Source of the DNA: DASQDN01 sp963844855
Lineage (GTDB): Bacteria > Acidobacteriota > Terriglobia > Bryobacterales > Bryobacteraceae
DNA length: 64,000 nt
Reading direction: 5' to 3'
NCBI GenBank assembly: GCA_963844855.1
Contig: CAWJQP010000046.1
Coordinates: forward strand, 248,001-312,000
The notes below the pieces were generated by a model. The model had not been told where the DNA came from, did no database searches, and saw nothing but the letters and a program-made list of their open reading frames with translations. A program made the position numbers and the translations under genes. Each line of letters begins with the position of its first letter. The first letter of the stretch is position 1. Positions 18,402 to 26,860 of this stretch are shown here, piece after piece.

Positions 18402-18658
18402 CGATACCAGTTCTCGCGGCGCATAGCGCCCTGCCCTACTCCTGGCGGGACCTGAACTGTATCAAAGACTTCGTCAATGGCGCGGTCAAGCTCTTGGCCA
18501 TCACGAGGGAGATTGCTGAGAGGCTTTACGGCTTCCGCCGCCGCTGCCTGATTCGTGATGATAGTCTTTACGAACGCGTCTAGAGTCAGACCGCGGGCCT
18601 CTGCCTGCGCAATCAAGCTTTTTTCGGTTTCCGGTGGGAGTTCTAGCGTGATCGTCAT
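18398..18658 (-). CDS. antitoxin of the PIN toxin (VapB/RHH-like)
   Basis: 86 residues. The N-terminus MTITLELPPETEKSLIAQAE and LTLDAFVKTIITNQAAAA has the beta-strand-helix-helix pattern of ribbon-helix-helix antitoxins. The acidic C-terminal tail (ELDRAIDEVFDTV, then VPPGVG...ENWYR) would cover the toxin's active site. The stop overlaps the toxin start (ATGA-type overlap at 18398-18401), so the two are translated together. The antitoxin is intact although its toxin is frameshifted. RHH antitoxins usually repress their own promoter; no operator was identified. Confidence 0.75.
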   Translation of the reverse strand: MTITLELPPETEKSLIAQAEARGLTLDAFVKTIITNQAAAAEAVKPLSNLPRDGQELDRAIDEVFDTVQVPPGVGQGAMRRENWYR

Positions 18659-18800
18659 TGGGTGCCCTTACATCTAGCGTACCAGCGCTCAGTCTACATT
18701 AAGGTCCCAAATGAAGCCATCAAAACCATATGCGTGTGCCGGGCCGTAGTACTTCCAGCCCATTTACACTGGAGCTGCTTGCCGCATATGATCTCCAGAC

Positions 18801-19016
18801 ATGCGAAAAATCCCGGCAGTTCTCGTTGCGTTAGCGCTTCTGTCGTTACCGGCCTTGGCCGACAAGCAGGTGAAGGGTTACACCAAGAAGGATGGAACCG
18901 TCGTTCAGCCTCACCAACGAACAAACGGAAACAAGACGGAGACCGACAACTACTCGACGAAAGGAAACAGCAATCCTTACTCTGGGAAGAAGGGGTCAAA
19001 GCCAGCCACCCGCTAG
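18801..19016 (+). CDS. small secreted Lys/Thr-rich protein
   Basis: 71 residues with a clear signal peptide (MRKIPAVLVALALLSLPALA, cleavage before DKQV). The mature part is basic and polar with VKGYTKKDGTVVQPHQRTNG and NYSTKGNSNPYSGKKGSKP. The pattern KGYtkkDGTyVqpHxRtnpn...DNyStkGNxNPytG recurs in small exported proteins of many proteobacteria and acidobacteria whose function is unknown. No strong ribosome binding site was seen. It is flanked by the antitoxin and a DUF4236 gene on the other strand, so it is probably transcribed alone. Confidence 0.7.
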   Translation: MRKIPAVLVALALLSLPALADKQVKGYTKKDGTVVQPHQRTNGNKTETDNYSTKGNSNPYSGKKGSKPATR

Positions 19017-19103
19017 CGGCGGCTGGTGAAAACACTAATAAGGCGGGTTGCGCATAGGGCTCCGCCTCGTTTTCAAAAGCACAACTCTGAAAGAACAACG
19101 GAG

Positions 19104-20036
19104 CTAGATCGCTTCAAGGCGGCGCAGTTCACTTTCCACATCCATAAACCCTGCATCGGCCGCATAGACCCGGCGAAGATGCTTTAGCGCGTCCGCCTTC
19201 TTACCGGCCGCTTCGTATGCTTTGGCAAGGATGTAGTGTACTTGCTTTAGCTTGTCATCGAGGTTGCGCTTTTTAAGAGGCGCGGTCTTGAGAATCTCGA
19301 TGGCTGTTTCTGGTTCACCTAGCTCGACGTGATTTGCGGCTCGGACGATAAGCGCCTGCACCATTAACGCTTCATCAACCGGAGGCGTCTTCAGCACTTC
19401 GATGCTTTCCCGGTAACGCCCAACGTGGCGGAGTGCCTCAGCCAGCATCAATGTTTCCGCTTCATTGGTTGTATTCGCCTGAAGCAACGGAATAGCTTCC
19501 TCACAACGGCGCAACTGAAACAAAACCTGGCCTTTCAGTCCTAACGTTGCAGGGTTGTCCGGCATGATGCGTTCGCACTCTTCGAGCGTTCGCAGGGCTT
19601 CTTCCCAATTCCCGGCACTGACATGCTTTACCGCTTCCTGTCCCTTGTTCTGAAACTGCCATTGGGGGTTATTGGGTTTTTTCCAACGGGACCATGCAAA
19701 CAAACCGACTGTTGCAGCGGCTACCGGGATTCCCACGGGCGGGACTGCCACGACCAAGATAAGCTCTGTAATCGTAAGAAACGCGATACCCATGCAGCCA
19801 AAAAGGGTTTTAGCCGCCTGCACTTCGCTTACCGGATCACCTTGGCCCTTACGCCTACCACCGAACGAGCTCCGTTGTGATATTCCCGTCCCGGGGATGC
19901 CAACACTTGTATATGCACCACGCGGACCTGTTCCGACGCGAAAGCCTTTTCCGCCAACGCTCATACCAACACCGCGTTTGCTGAGATTGAGCCGCGTGGC
20001 TCCCAACTTGAACGATTTGGAGAAGCGAAAACCCAT
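19104..20036 (-). CDS. DUF4236 membrane protein with TPR domain
   Basis: 310 residues. Residues 1-52 form a DUF4236 domain with its glycine-rich pattern (MGFRFSKSFKLG, NLSKRGVGMSVGGKGFRVG, GAYTSVGIPGTGIS). Two adjacent hydrophobic segments around residues 80-115 (GCMGIAFLTITELILVVAV and VGIPVAAATVGLFAW) anchor it in the membrane. From residue ~128 to the end there are about five TPR-like helix pairs (AGNWEEALRTLEECERIMPD, LRRCEEAIPLLQ, VGRYRESIEVL, AYEAAGKKADALKHLRRV). DUF4236 is of unknown function; the TPR part suggests a scaffold. Intact. The truncated glycosyltransferase lies just upstream on the same strand, an accidental neighbour rather than an operon. Confidence 0.8.
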   Translation of the reverse strand: MGFRFSKSFKLGATRLNLSKRGVGMSVGGKGFRVGTGPRGAYTSVGIPGTGISQRSSFGGRRKGQGDPVSEVQAAKTLFGCMGIAFLTITELILVVAVPPVGIPVAAATVGLFAWSRWKKPNNPQWQFQNKGQEAVKHVSAGNWEEALRTLEECERIMPDNPATLGLKGQVLFQLRRCEEAIPLLQANTTNEAETLMLAEALRHVGRYRESIEVLKTPPVDEALMVQALIVRAANHVELGEPETAIEILKTAPLKKRNLDDKLKQVHYILAKAYEAAGKKADALKHLRRVYAADAGFMDVESELRRLEAI

Positions 20037-20053
20037 ATTGAAGATTATTGAGT

Positions 20054-20593
20054 CTATCGTGATGACACGGCCTCTCTTCTGAAGCCCGCGCCGTTGAAGA
20101 GGACGTAGCCGTGCGCAGCCTTGTATGCTTCACAGCGCGAACGATGCAGATCGACAAACCAACTGGAGGACGAACCGGCGTACGCCGCCCCGTTGCTCAG
20201 GGCATCAATGTGGGAGGCGAGCTTCTGCGGATGCTGCCAATCGTCGTCATCAAACCACGCGGTGAGATCGCCGCGAGCTTCCTGTATGGCGACGTTCCGC
20301 TTGCGTGCGACTGCCGTCCCGCGAGAAAGCGTCACAACCCGGACGTCGTCGCGAGCGGACACGAACGGGTGCTCTGAGCTGTCGACAATCAGGAGCTCAC
20401 GATGTGGCCAGGTCTGGCGGTCGAAGCACCACAGCAACCAAGGTATGAATGCAGCGCGCCCCTCCGTCACGCACAGGCAGCTCACCAGAGGCTGGTCGGG
20501 CAGTTTACCCAAAGCCGGAGGGATTACGCGCACGGCACATCTCCTCGAAGCCGACACGGCTTCTCGCTCACGCAGTGACGAACCATGGTCCAC
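20054..20593 (-). pseudogene. family 2 glycosyltransferase, C-terminally truncated
   Basis: The N-terminal Rossmann-like half of a GT-A enzyme: PLVSCLCVTEGRAAFIPWLL, RELLIVDSSEHP, VVTLSRGTAVARKRNVAIQE (nucleotide-sugar binding side) and the metal-binding DDDDW (DXD) in ARGDLTAWFDDDDWQHPQKL. The protein ends soon after GAGFRREA. A complete enzyme of this class needs about 80-100 further residues with the catalytic base, so the gene was cut at about 20054 where the DUF4236 region begins. The donor and acceptor cannot be told. Confidence 0.65.
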
Positions 20594-20699
20594 ATGGATT
20601 CGGAGGTACGAGATCGGTTTACCGAATCAGGGGGCACTATAGCAAATCGGCTGCTTGATTACGTTCGTTACCCTCTCCGCCACCGGTACGAATCGAGAC

Positions 20700-20912
20700 T
20701 TATTGGTGATGTGGGTCCGTCAAGAGCCGGTTCAGGTAGGCGTCCTTCAAGCGCCGCATGCGTTCGATGGCCAAGTCGTCCGCTCTCTGTTCTGCCCGTT
20801 CGTCGATGTCGTCAAATGTCCCGAGAATCTCGCGGAACACTCCATCGTTGAACGCGACCACCGGGGGCATCACTCGCATCCGAATATCCCCCGCCACGCA
20901 AGCGCCCGTCAT
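20700..20912 (-). CDS. small hypothetical protein
   Basis: 70 residues, mostly helical and charged (DDIDERAEQRADDLAIERM, RRLKDAYLNRLLTDPHHQ). It starts 10 bases after the stop of the DNA ligase fragment on the same strand. A TAGGA lies right before the ATG, too close to be ideal; the Met at codon 15 could be the true start. No family recognised; composition resembles a real protein. Confidence 0.4.
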   Translation of the reverse strand: MTGACVAGDIRMRVMPPVVAFNDGVFREILGTFDDIDERAEQRADDLAIERMRRLKDAYLNRLLTDPHHQ

Positions 20913-20921
20913 TCCTAAATC

Positions 20922-21095
20922 CTATGCTTCCCGCACCACATCCCTAGCCTTCTCATCCTCGCGCAGTCCCATGAACCGGCTGTGGCGCAGGTGACCTTCC
21001 GGGGTCCATTCCACATACTCGAACTGCACGACGAGCACCGGCTTTACAGGGACACGATAGATAATGCCGTGGAAAAGCTTTTTCGACAACCACAT
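20922..21095 (-). pseudogene. C-terminal fragment of an ATP-dependent DNA ligase
   Basis: About 57 residues ending in a stop at 20922-20924: VPVKPVLVVQFEYVEWTPEG, then HLRHSRFMGLREDEKARDVV. The motif V(K/R)P.LV.(E/Q)(V/F).(Y/F).EWT..G.LRHP.F.GLR.DK is the OB-fold end (motif VI region) of bacterial LigC/LigD-type ligases. The nucleotidyltransferase part is missing; upstream sequence is a transposase fragment on the other strand. A leftover of a lost non-homologous end-joining-type gene. Confidence 0.65.
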
Positions 21096-21108
21096 AAGCA
21101 GTCTCGTG

Positions 21109-21190
21109 TCAGTTGACTTCTTTACGGTACCGACGATTCGGTTTCAGATCCTGTACGTATTTCCTTGTTCTGGCCCATGACCGCCGTGTT
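21109..21190 (+). pseudogene. internal fragment of rve-type transposase
   Basis: Reads VDFFTVPTIRFQILYVF, then, after one extra T in a TTT run, LVLAHDRRV. This is identical over most residues to the core segment of the transposase at 16.7-17.7 kb. Only about 27 codons remain. Confidence 0.7.
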
Positions 21191-21389
21191 TACCAGAGAA
21201 TCCGCAGAGAAGCGCCTCCCTGGCATGAATTCGAACCACGATGCACAGAACTCTCTTGCACTTAGTACTACGACAGGGGCGAGCCTCGATCGGTCTGGAT
21301 TCGAACCGCGATGCTCCTTGGTAACACACGGGTTACGAGAGCGAGAGTGAAAGCTGTGGCTGGCCGGAAGTGAAACTCAGCAGTTGCGG

Positions 21390-21430
21390 TTGAAACACTG
21401 CCCCGGCGCCGCTGCGCGGCAGTGTTTCAA
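21390..21430. terminator. strong hairpin downstream of htpG
   Basis: A perfect 13-bp inverted repeat (TTGAAACACTGCC at 21390-21402 and its complement at 21418-21430) around a 15-base GC-rich loop. It lies 43-83 bases after the htpG stop on the minus strand. No T-run follows, so it could be a factor-assisted terminator, an mRNA-stabilising stem, or a repeat-type palindrome. Confidence 0.5.
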
Positions 21431-21472
21431 GCGGTGGCCAAGTCTGGAAGGACGTGGTTACTTTAGTGCCAA

Positions 21473-23339
21473 TTAGATTGATCGGTTAAGAACACGGTTG
21501 AGCCGCTGAACGAAAGCTCCGGGTTCCTGCAATGGTACGCCTTCCATCAGAAGAGCTTGTTCGTAAAGGAGCCAGGCCGCATCCTCGGCGGTACTTCCGT
21601 CGGAGTGGATCAGCAATTTGCGGACGATTTCGTGATCGGGGTTGATCTCGAGGGTGGGCTTAAGCTCCGGTAACTCCTTTTGACCCATCGCACGGAGCAT
21701 CTGCTGGACCTTCATCGAAGGTTCGTGTTCATCAGAAACGATGCACGACGGGCTGTCGGCGAGCCGCACTGAGGCCCGCACTTCCTTCACTTTGTCCCCG
21801 AGCACGGACTTAATCTTGTCGAGCAGCGGCCTTACCTCTTCACCCTTGTCGGGCTCGGCTTCGTCCTTCAGATCTTCGGCTGTGGCTGCTTTATTGATGG
21901 CCTTCAGCTCGATGTCGCCATATTTGTCTACTCCTGAGAAGACGATCTCGTCAACCTCGTCGTCGAGAATGAGAACTTCGATGTCCTTCCTTCGATAGAT
22001 CTCGAGGAGTGGGGAGGTCCGCAGAAGACGTTCGGAGCCGCCGGTCAGGTAGTAGATCGCTTTCTGGCCTTCCTTCATGCGCGTCTTCACGTCGGCAAGG
22101 CTCGTGAGGCCTTCCGCTTTGGTTGACTTGAATCGGATCAGGTCCAGTAACGTCTCGCGATTTCCGTAATCGCTGTACAAGCCTTCCTTTCAGCGGACGG
22201 TTATATTCTCCGATGAACTTCGAATACTCGTCTGGCTGTTTAGCCGCGATTGTCTTTAGCTCGGAAAGGATCTTCTTAACACTCGCCGTACGGATCGTGG
22301 TCAGGATGCGGTTCTGCTGCAGAATCTCACGGCTGACATTCAGCGGAAGGTCCTCGCTGTCGATGATGCCGCGCACGAATCGCAGGTACTGGGGCAGGAG
22401 TTCTTTTGCGTCGTCCATGATGAAGACGCGCTTGACGTACAGCTTTACGCCGCCTTTGTAGTCGGCCTGGTACAGATCCAGCGGAGCCTTTGAAGGGATG
22501 TAGAAGAGGGTGGTGTATTCGAGACTGCCTTCCGCTCTGGTGTGGAACCAGAAGAGCGGATCTTCCCAGTCCCCTGAGATCGACTTATACAGTTCCTTGT
22601 AGTCGTTGTCCGTGAGTTCGGATTTGGGTCGACGCCAGAGCGCACTCGCGGCATTGACCTGTTCAGTCGTGCGCTTCTTTTCCGATTTCTTTTCGGTTTC
22701 GTCCCAATCGCTCTTGTCGTAAGTGAGGAAGATCGGAAAAGCGATGTGGTTCGAGTACTTCTTTACAATCTGCTGCAGACGCCAACTGTTCGCGTACTGT
22801 TTGCCTTCTTCGTTGAGGTGAAGAAGAACAGTCGTACCAGCGACGGGGCGCTCGGCGGGTTCGATACTAAAGCCTGTCTTGCCGTCGCTGGTCCAGCGCC
22901 AGGCTTCCGTTTCGCCCGCTTTGCGAGATACGACTTCGACACGGTCCGCGACCATGAAGCAGCTGTAGAAGCCGACCCCGAACTGGCCGATGAGGTTCGA
23001 ATCTTTCTTCGCGTCGCCCGAGAGTTGAGACAGGAAGTTTTTCGTTCCGGATCGGGCGATGGTGCCGAGGTTCGAGGAGAGGTCTTCCTCGTTCATGCCG
23101 ACGCCCGTGTCGCTGACCGTCAGCGTGTTGTTCTCCTCATCGAGTTCAAGATCGATTCTCGGTTCGAACGGCAGCCCTTTGAAAGCGTCGTCGGCGAGCG
23201 TGAGGTAGCGAAGCTTGTCAAGTGCGTCGGACGAGTTCGAGATGAGCTCGCGCAGGAAGATCTCGGGGTGTGAGTAGAGAGAGTGGACGATCAGCTGAAG
23301 CAGCTGACTCACTTCGGTCTGAAATTCACGTTGCGGCAT
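21473..23339 (-). pseudogene. htpG: chaperone HtpG (Hsp90), one frameshift
   Basis: The gene encodes an Hsp90 chaperone in two frames. The N-terminal ATPase domain (from MPQREFQTEVSQLLQ) shows LRELISNSSDALDKLR, the ATP-lid motifs DTGVGM and IGQFGVGFYSCF, and GTTVLLHL. The middle domain contains FIPSKAP-like residues and LPLNVSREILQQNR. After FIGEYNRPLK the frame slips; the next frame continues with YSDYGNRETLLDLIRFKSTK, a middle/C-terminal part (DLKDEAEPDKGEEVRPLLDK) and ends VQRLNRVLN. The break is an extra A in an AAAGGAAGG context near 22185 (expected reading LKEGLYSDYGN). The combined length of ~621 codons is normal for HtpG. Start chosen at the ATG at 23339 because the conserved N-terminus begins there. 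Everything else is well conserved, so a sequencing error is a real alternative to a true mutation. Confidence 0.9.
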
Positions 23340-23385
23340 ATATGTTGTTGTAGTGTTGCCGGGAAATCGGCAGGATTTAGCCATT

Positions 23386-23711
23386 TTACCGTGGCTCCGC
23401 AGGAGCGATCAGTGCGATCACGGCCTGACCATTGCGGCATCCCAGCGTCTCCCTGGAGGAGAGCCAATCGAGGAGTTGTTGGCGAAGATGAGCATCCTTG
23501 GGAACACCAGGTTTTGAATACGTCGAGACAGCGGTCGTTGCGACAGCCCTTCGCCACCACGCAGTGATTTCACGGCGACTCGGAGGATATCCGACGAATA
23601 GTTGCGACAACGAAAGTTGACCTTGCTGTTGTCCCCCTTTCGAAAGCGAGCGGAGGTTCCGAGCCTATCGTCGGCAACCCTTCCCCAATCCGGATTGGTG
23701 ACGAGTAGCGC
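23386..23711. other. no gene recognised; possible fragments
   Basis: Two short plus-strand frames look protein-like: SQRLPGGEPIEELLAKMSIL (about 23440-23515) and VDLAVVPLSKASGGSEPIVG (about 23605-23690). Neither has a start or a recognised family. They may be ends of lost genes. Confidence 0.3.
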
Positions 23712-23846
23712 GTGATCCAATCAGAGTGGAGCCTCTACTCCCGGGAAGACGATTTCGGGATAGCTGTCGTCGGGCGGTACCATCTAGCCTTCAACGGCTG
23801 CCCAAACCGGAGCATAAGGAGCTTTCGCATTACTGAGAATCACCCT

Positions 23847-25151
23847 ATGAAGTCGAACCCACTCGTCACCCGGCGTGAAATGCTGGGAACAACCGGTATG
23901 GCCGCCTTGACGGGTTTGACCGGCAGCGTCGCCGGTGCGGTTCCACAGACTCCGCAAACACGGCCTCGTATCGCTTGTTGCGTAAGCTTTTGGGGTGCTC
24001 CGGGATCACATGCGGACTGGATCATCTGCAAGCTGATGGACGGCTATTGGTGGCAGGGCGCCCACACTCCGTCAAGGGTGAATATTGTATCCGCTTACAT
24101 TCATCAGTTTGACACCAGCGGACTGGGTCAGAAAGTGTGCAAAGCGAAAAACATTCCCATCTACAAGACAGTCGGAGAGGCTGTCACGCTTGGTGGGAAG
24201 GAACTTGCGGTGGATGGTGTTGTCATCGTCGGAGAACACGGGAATTATCCAACCGATCTCAAGGGCCACTGGCTCTTGCCGCGCTGGTGGATATATCAGC
24301 AGGTTATCCGGGTCTTCGAGCAGAGCAAGCGCTCGGTGCCGGTCTTTAACGACAAGCACCTCTCCTACAATTGGGACGACGCTAAGTGGATGTTTGACAA
24401 ATCTCGTGAATTGAACTTTCCTTTGACCGGCGGTTCCTCCATACCGGTCTACTTCCGCAAGCCCGAGATAGAGATCGCTATCGATACGCCAATAAAGAAC
24501 TCGATCGTGCTTGGCGGCGCCTCAGATGAGGGCGCCATCTTCCATTGCATTGACGTGCTCCAGGCCTTCGTGGAGCGCCGCAAGGGCGGTGAGACAGGCG
24601 TCAAGGCAGTGCAGTCCATCAGAGGACCTGAAACATGGAAGTGGGCCGAACGCAATCCCTGGGCCGGCAAGCTGCTTGATTCAGTAGCGGCAAATTTCAA
24701 CTTAAAGCAGGGAATCTTTCAGGAGAACGCCCAGGCAAATGCGTGCATCGTCGAGTATAACGATGGGACGAAGGCGGCAGTAATTGCGAGCCGCGGTGTG
24801 GGCTGGACCTACGCCGGCGAAATCGAGGGAAAAAAAGAGCCGACGATCATCTCGATGCTTGGCTGGCCCGGTCCCTACGCACAGTATCACGCCTCGAACG
24901 CCCAACCGCACTGGATTACCGAAATGATGGTGACCAAGAAGGAACCATTCAATGCTGAGCGGCTGCTCTTGTCAACTGGGATCACGAACCACTACATGGA
25001 ATCAAACTGGGAGAATGGCCGTTACTCCGCCGTCGGACGCCGCATCGAGACGGCAGTCATGAACATAAGCTACCGCTCCACACGGGGACCGCAATTTAGC
25101 ACCGGGTCGCGACCACCGGACCTCCCATACATACGGGGCTTTGAAAAATAG
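23847..25151 (+). CDS. Tat-exported protein of unknown function (oxidoreductase-like)
   Basis: 434 residues from the ATG at 23847. Upstream in-frame codons lack protein character, and the Tat signal begins here: T-R-R-E-M-L, then GTTGMAALTGLTG and a likely cleavage after AGA. The mature part has VDGVVIVGEHGNYPTDLKGH, LLPRWWIYQQVIRVFEQSKR, VPVFNDKHLSYNWDDAKWMF, a GGSSIPVYFRKPEIEI segment, GGASDEGAIFHCIDVLQAFV and a C-terminal Trp/Tyr-rich part. The GEHGNYP..LKG..L.PR stretch resembles the middle of Gfo/Idh/MocA-like enzymes, but the N-terminal GxGxxG cofactor motif is not visible. I therefore do not assign activity. Intact; it stands alone on the plus strand after htpG. Confidence 0.7.
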   Translation: MKSNPLVTRREMLGTTGMAALTGLTGSVAGAVPQTPQTRPRIACCVSFWGAPGSHADWIICKLMDGYWWQGAHTPSRVNIVSAYIHQFDTSGLGQKVCKAKNIPIYKTVGEAVTLGGKELAVDGVVIVGEHGNYPTDLKGHWLLPRWWIYQQVIRVFEQSKRSVPVFNDKHLSYNWDDAKWMFDKSRELNFPLTGGSSIPVYFRKPEIEIAIDTPIKNSIVLGGASDEGAIFHCIDVLQAFVERRKGGETGVKAVQSIRGPETWKWAERNPWAGKLLDSVAANFNLKQGIFQENAQANACIVEYNDGTKAAVIASRGVGWTYAGEIEGKKEPTIISMLGWPGPYAQYHASNAQPHWITEMMVTKKEPFNAERLLLSTGITNHYMESNWENGRYSAVGRRIETAVMNISYRSTRGPQFSTGSRPPDLPYIRGFEK

Positions 25152-25486
25152 GCTCTCCGCAGCGTGTAGCCGCTGACTTGGGCCTCGGGGGCCAAGTGGG
25201 GTCAGCGATTGGGTGTTTGGCCCGGAGCGCAGGACTTGGCAGCAAACGCCACTTTGCTGAAGAATTCCTAAATTTCGATCTGCGCGCCTCCTGCCCCTTA
25301 GCGGATCGTCGGCAATCTGGGCATTGGGAACGAAGAACGCTACCGGAATGTGGCCTCCAATCAGTCTCTTCTAGATCCCTACGGCGTTTGGACGAAGCCG
25401 CTCGCGCGGCGGACGCTACGCGTGCGGTAAGTGGAGACGCCGGTCAGCTAGAGGAATAGTGTGGGACACGAGGAAAGGAGTTCCTT
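25152..25486. other. no gene recognised; leader of the recombinase module
   Basis: GC-rich spacer without convincing codons. Its end carries AAAGGAG at 25474-25480, a well-placed ribosome binding site for the GTG start at 25487. The IS91-type left end could lie here but was not identified. Confidence 0.45.
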
Positions 25487-26378
25487 GTGACCCCATTGCG
25501 AAAGAAGATGCTGGAGGAGCTTCAGCGTCGCAACTATGCTGAGAGCACCAAGCGTGCGTACCTGCAGATTGTCGCGGACTTCGCGAAGTACTTCGGCCGA
25601 TCGCCGGATTTGCTCGGCCTGGATGAGATCCGTGAGTATCAAGCTCACCTGATTAACAAGCGGAAACTTGACGCGCGAACCGTCGGAGTTTATACCGCCG
25701 GTCTGCGGTTTCTCTTCGTCAAGACTCTCCACCGATCCTGCCCGCTACAAGAATTTCCGTATCCGAAGCGGCCACGCAAATTGCCAATTCTAAGCGAAAA
25801 ACGAGATTTCGCGTTTGATCGAGAGTGCTAGTAACCTCTACCATCGTGCCTTGCTGATGACCCTATACTGCACGGGAGCTCGAAGGGCTGAGGTATGCAA
25901 CCTGAAGGTAGAGGACATCAATCGTGAGCGAATGGTTGTCCACATCCGACACGGTAAAGGCGGCAAAGACCGAGACGTTCCTCTGGATCCCAAGCTCCGT
26001 GAAACACTGCGGGAGTACTACCGCTGGATGCGGCCGACAACCTACTTGTTCCCCGGAACCGAGAATGGCTGGCGAGCAGACCGGCCGATCACGACGAAAT
26101 ACTTGTGGCAGATCTGTCAGGAAGCTGCACAAACCGCGGGAATCAAGAAGCATGTGAACCCGCATTTGATCCGTCACAGCTTCGCGACCCATCTGCTAGA
26201 GAACGGCGCCGACCTTCTGACATTGCAGGCGATACTTGGACACGCTGACCTGAGAGCCACATCGATCTATCTGCACCTGTCTCGACACCATTTGAACGCC
26301 GCAAAGCGACCACTGACCGACATTGATATCAGCGACTTGGGCCAGCTAAAGCGCTCTCGGAAGCTACACAAGCAATGA
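25487..26378 (+). pseudogene. tyrosine recombinase (XerC/D-like) of an IS91-type module, frameshifted
   Basis: A site-specific integrase of ~295 residues in two frames. The N-terminal SAM-like core-binding domain reads MLEELQRRNYAESTKRAYLQ, FAKYFGRSPDLLGLDEIREY, TVGVYTAGLRFLFVKTL. Near 25800 one A is missing from a poly-A run (expected LSEKNEISRLIESASN), and the catalytic domain continues: LMTLYCTGARRAEVCNLKVE (first catalytic Arg), RHGKGGKDRDVPLDP (Lys), HVNPHLIRHSFATHLLENGA (H-x-x-R) and LGHADLRATSIYLHLSRHHL (His and nucleophile Tyr). It overlaps the IS91 transposase start by four bases. Recombinases paired with IS91-type transposases are a known arrangement. All catalytic residues lie after the break. 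Confidence 0.8.
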
Positions 26379-26860
26379 ACCGGCCACCTTTCGAGGTGGC
26401 TGATATTATCCGTGCTTGCGGGCGCAGCTTCATTGAAAAGAATGGGTCCTGGCTGACGTGGATGCACATCCGCGTACTGGTCGCCATCGAACGGTGCCGA
26501 ACGGCAGCCCTTGGAGGACACCTGGATCGGTGCGGACAATGCGGGAAGGAAGCCACCTCCTTCAATTCGTGCCGTTCGAGGCATTGCCCGAAATGCCAGG
26601 TAAACGCTCGCGAACGATGGCTTGATGGACGCCGGGCAGAACTTCTGCCGTCAAATATGTCCATGTGGTCTTCACCATTCCCCATGAGTTGTGCTGGCTG
26701 GCCCTCCACAACAAGAAGGTTATCTACGATCTCCTGTTTCATTGCAGTTCGGCGGCCCTGCTTGAGATTGCCGCCGATGATAAACATCTTGGAGCCGAGA
26801 TCGGTTTTCTTAGCGTGTTGCATACATGGGGGCAGAATCTCCAAATGAACCCTCACTCAT
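26375..26860 (+). pseudogene. IS91-family transposase, frameshifted and truncated
   Basis: The N-terminal zinc-binding region of an IS91 (HUH-type) transposase: FEVADIIRACGRSFIEKN, LTWMHIRVLVAIERCRTAAL, then GHLDRCGQCGKEATSFNSCR and SRHCPKCQ (Cys pairs). Near 26660 a G is missing after LLP, and the frame continues as KYVHVVFTIPHELCWLALHN, LEIAADDKHLGAEIGFLSVL, HTWGQNLQMNPH. The sequence stops there; the catalytic HUH/Tyr part that should follow is gone, replaced by a serine recombinase fragment in the opposite direction. Confidence 0.8.
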
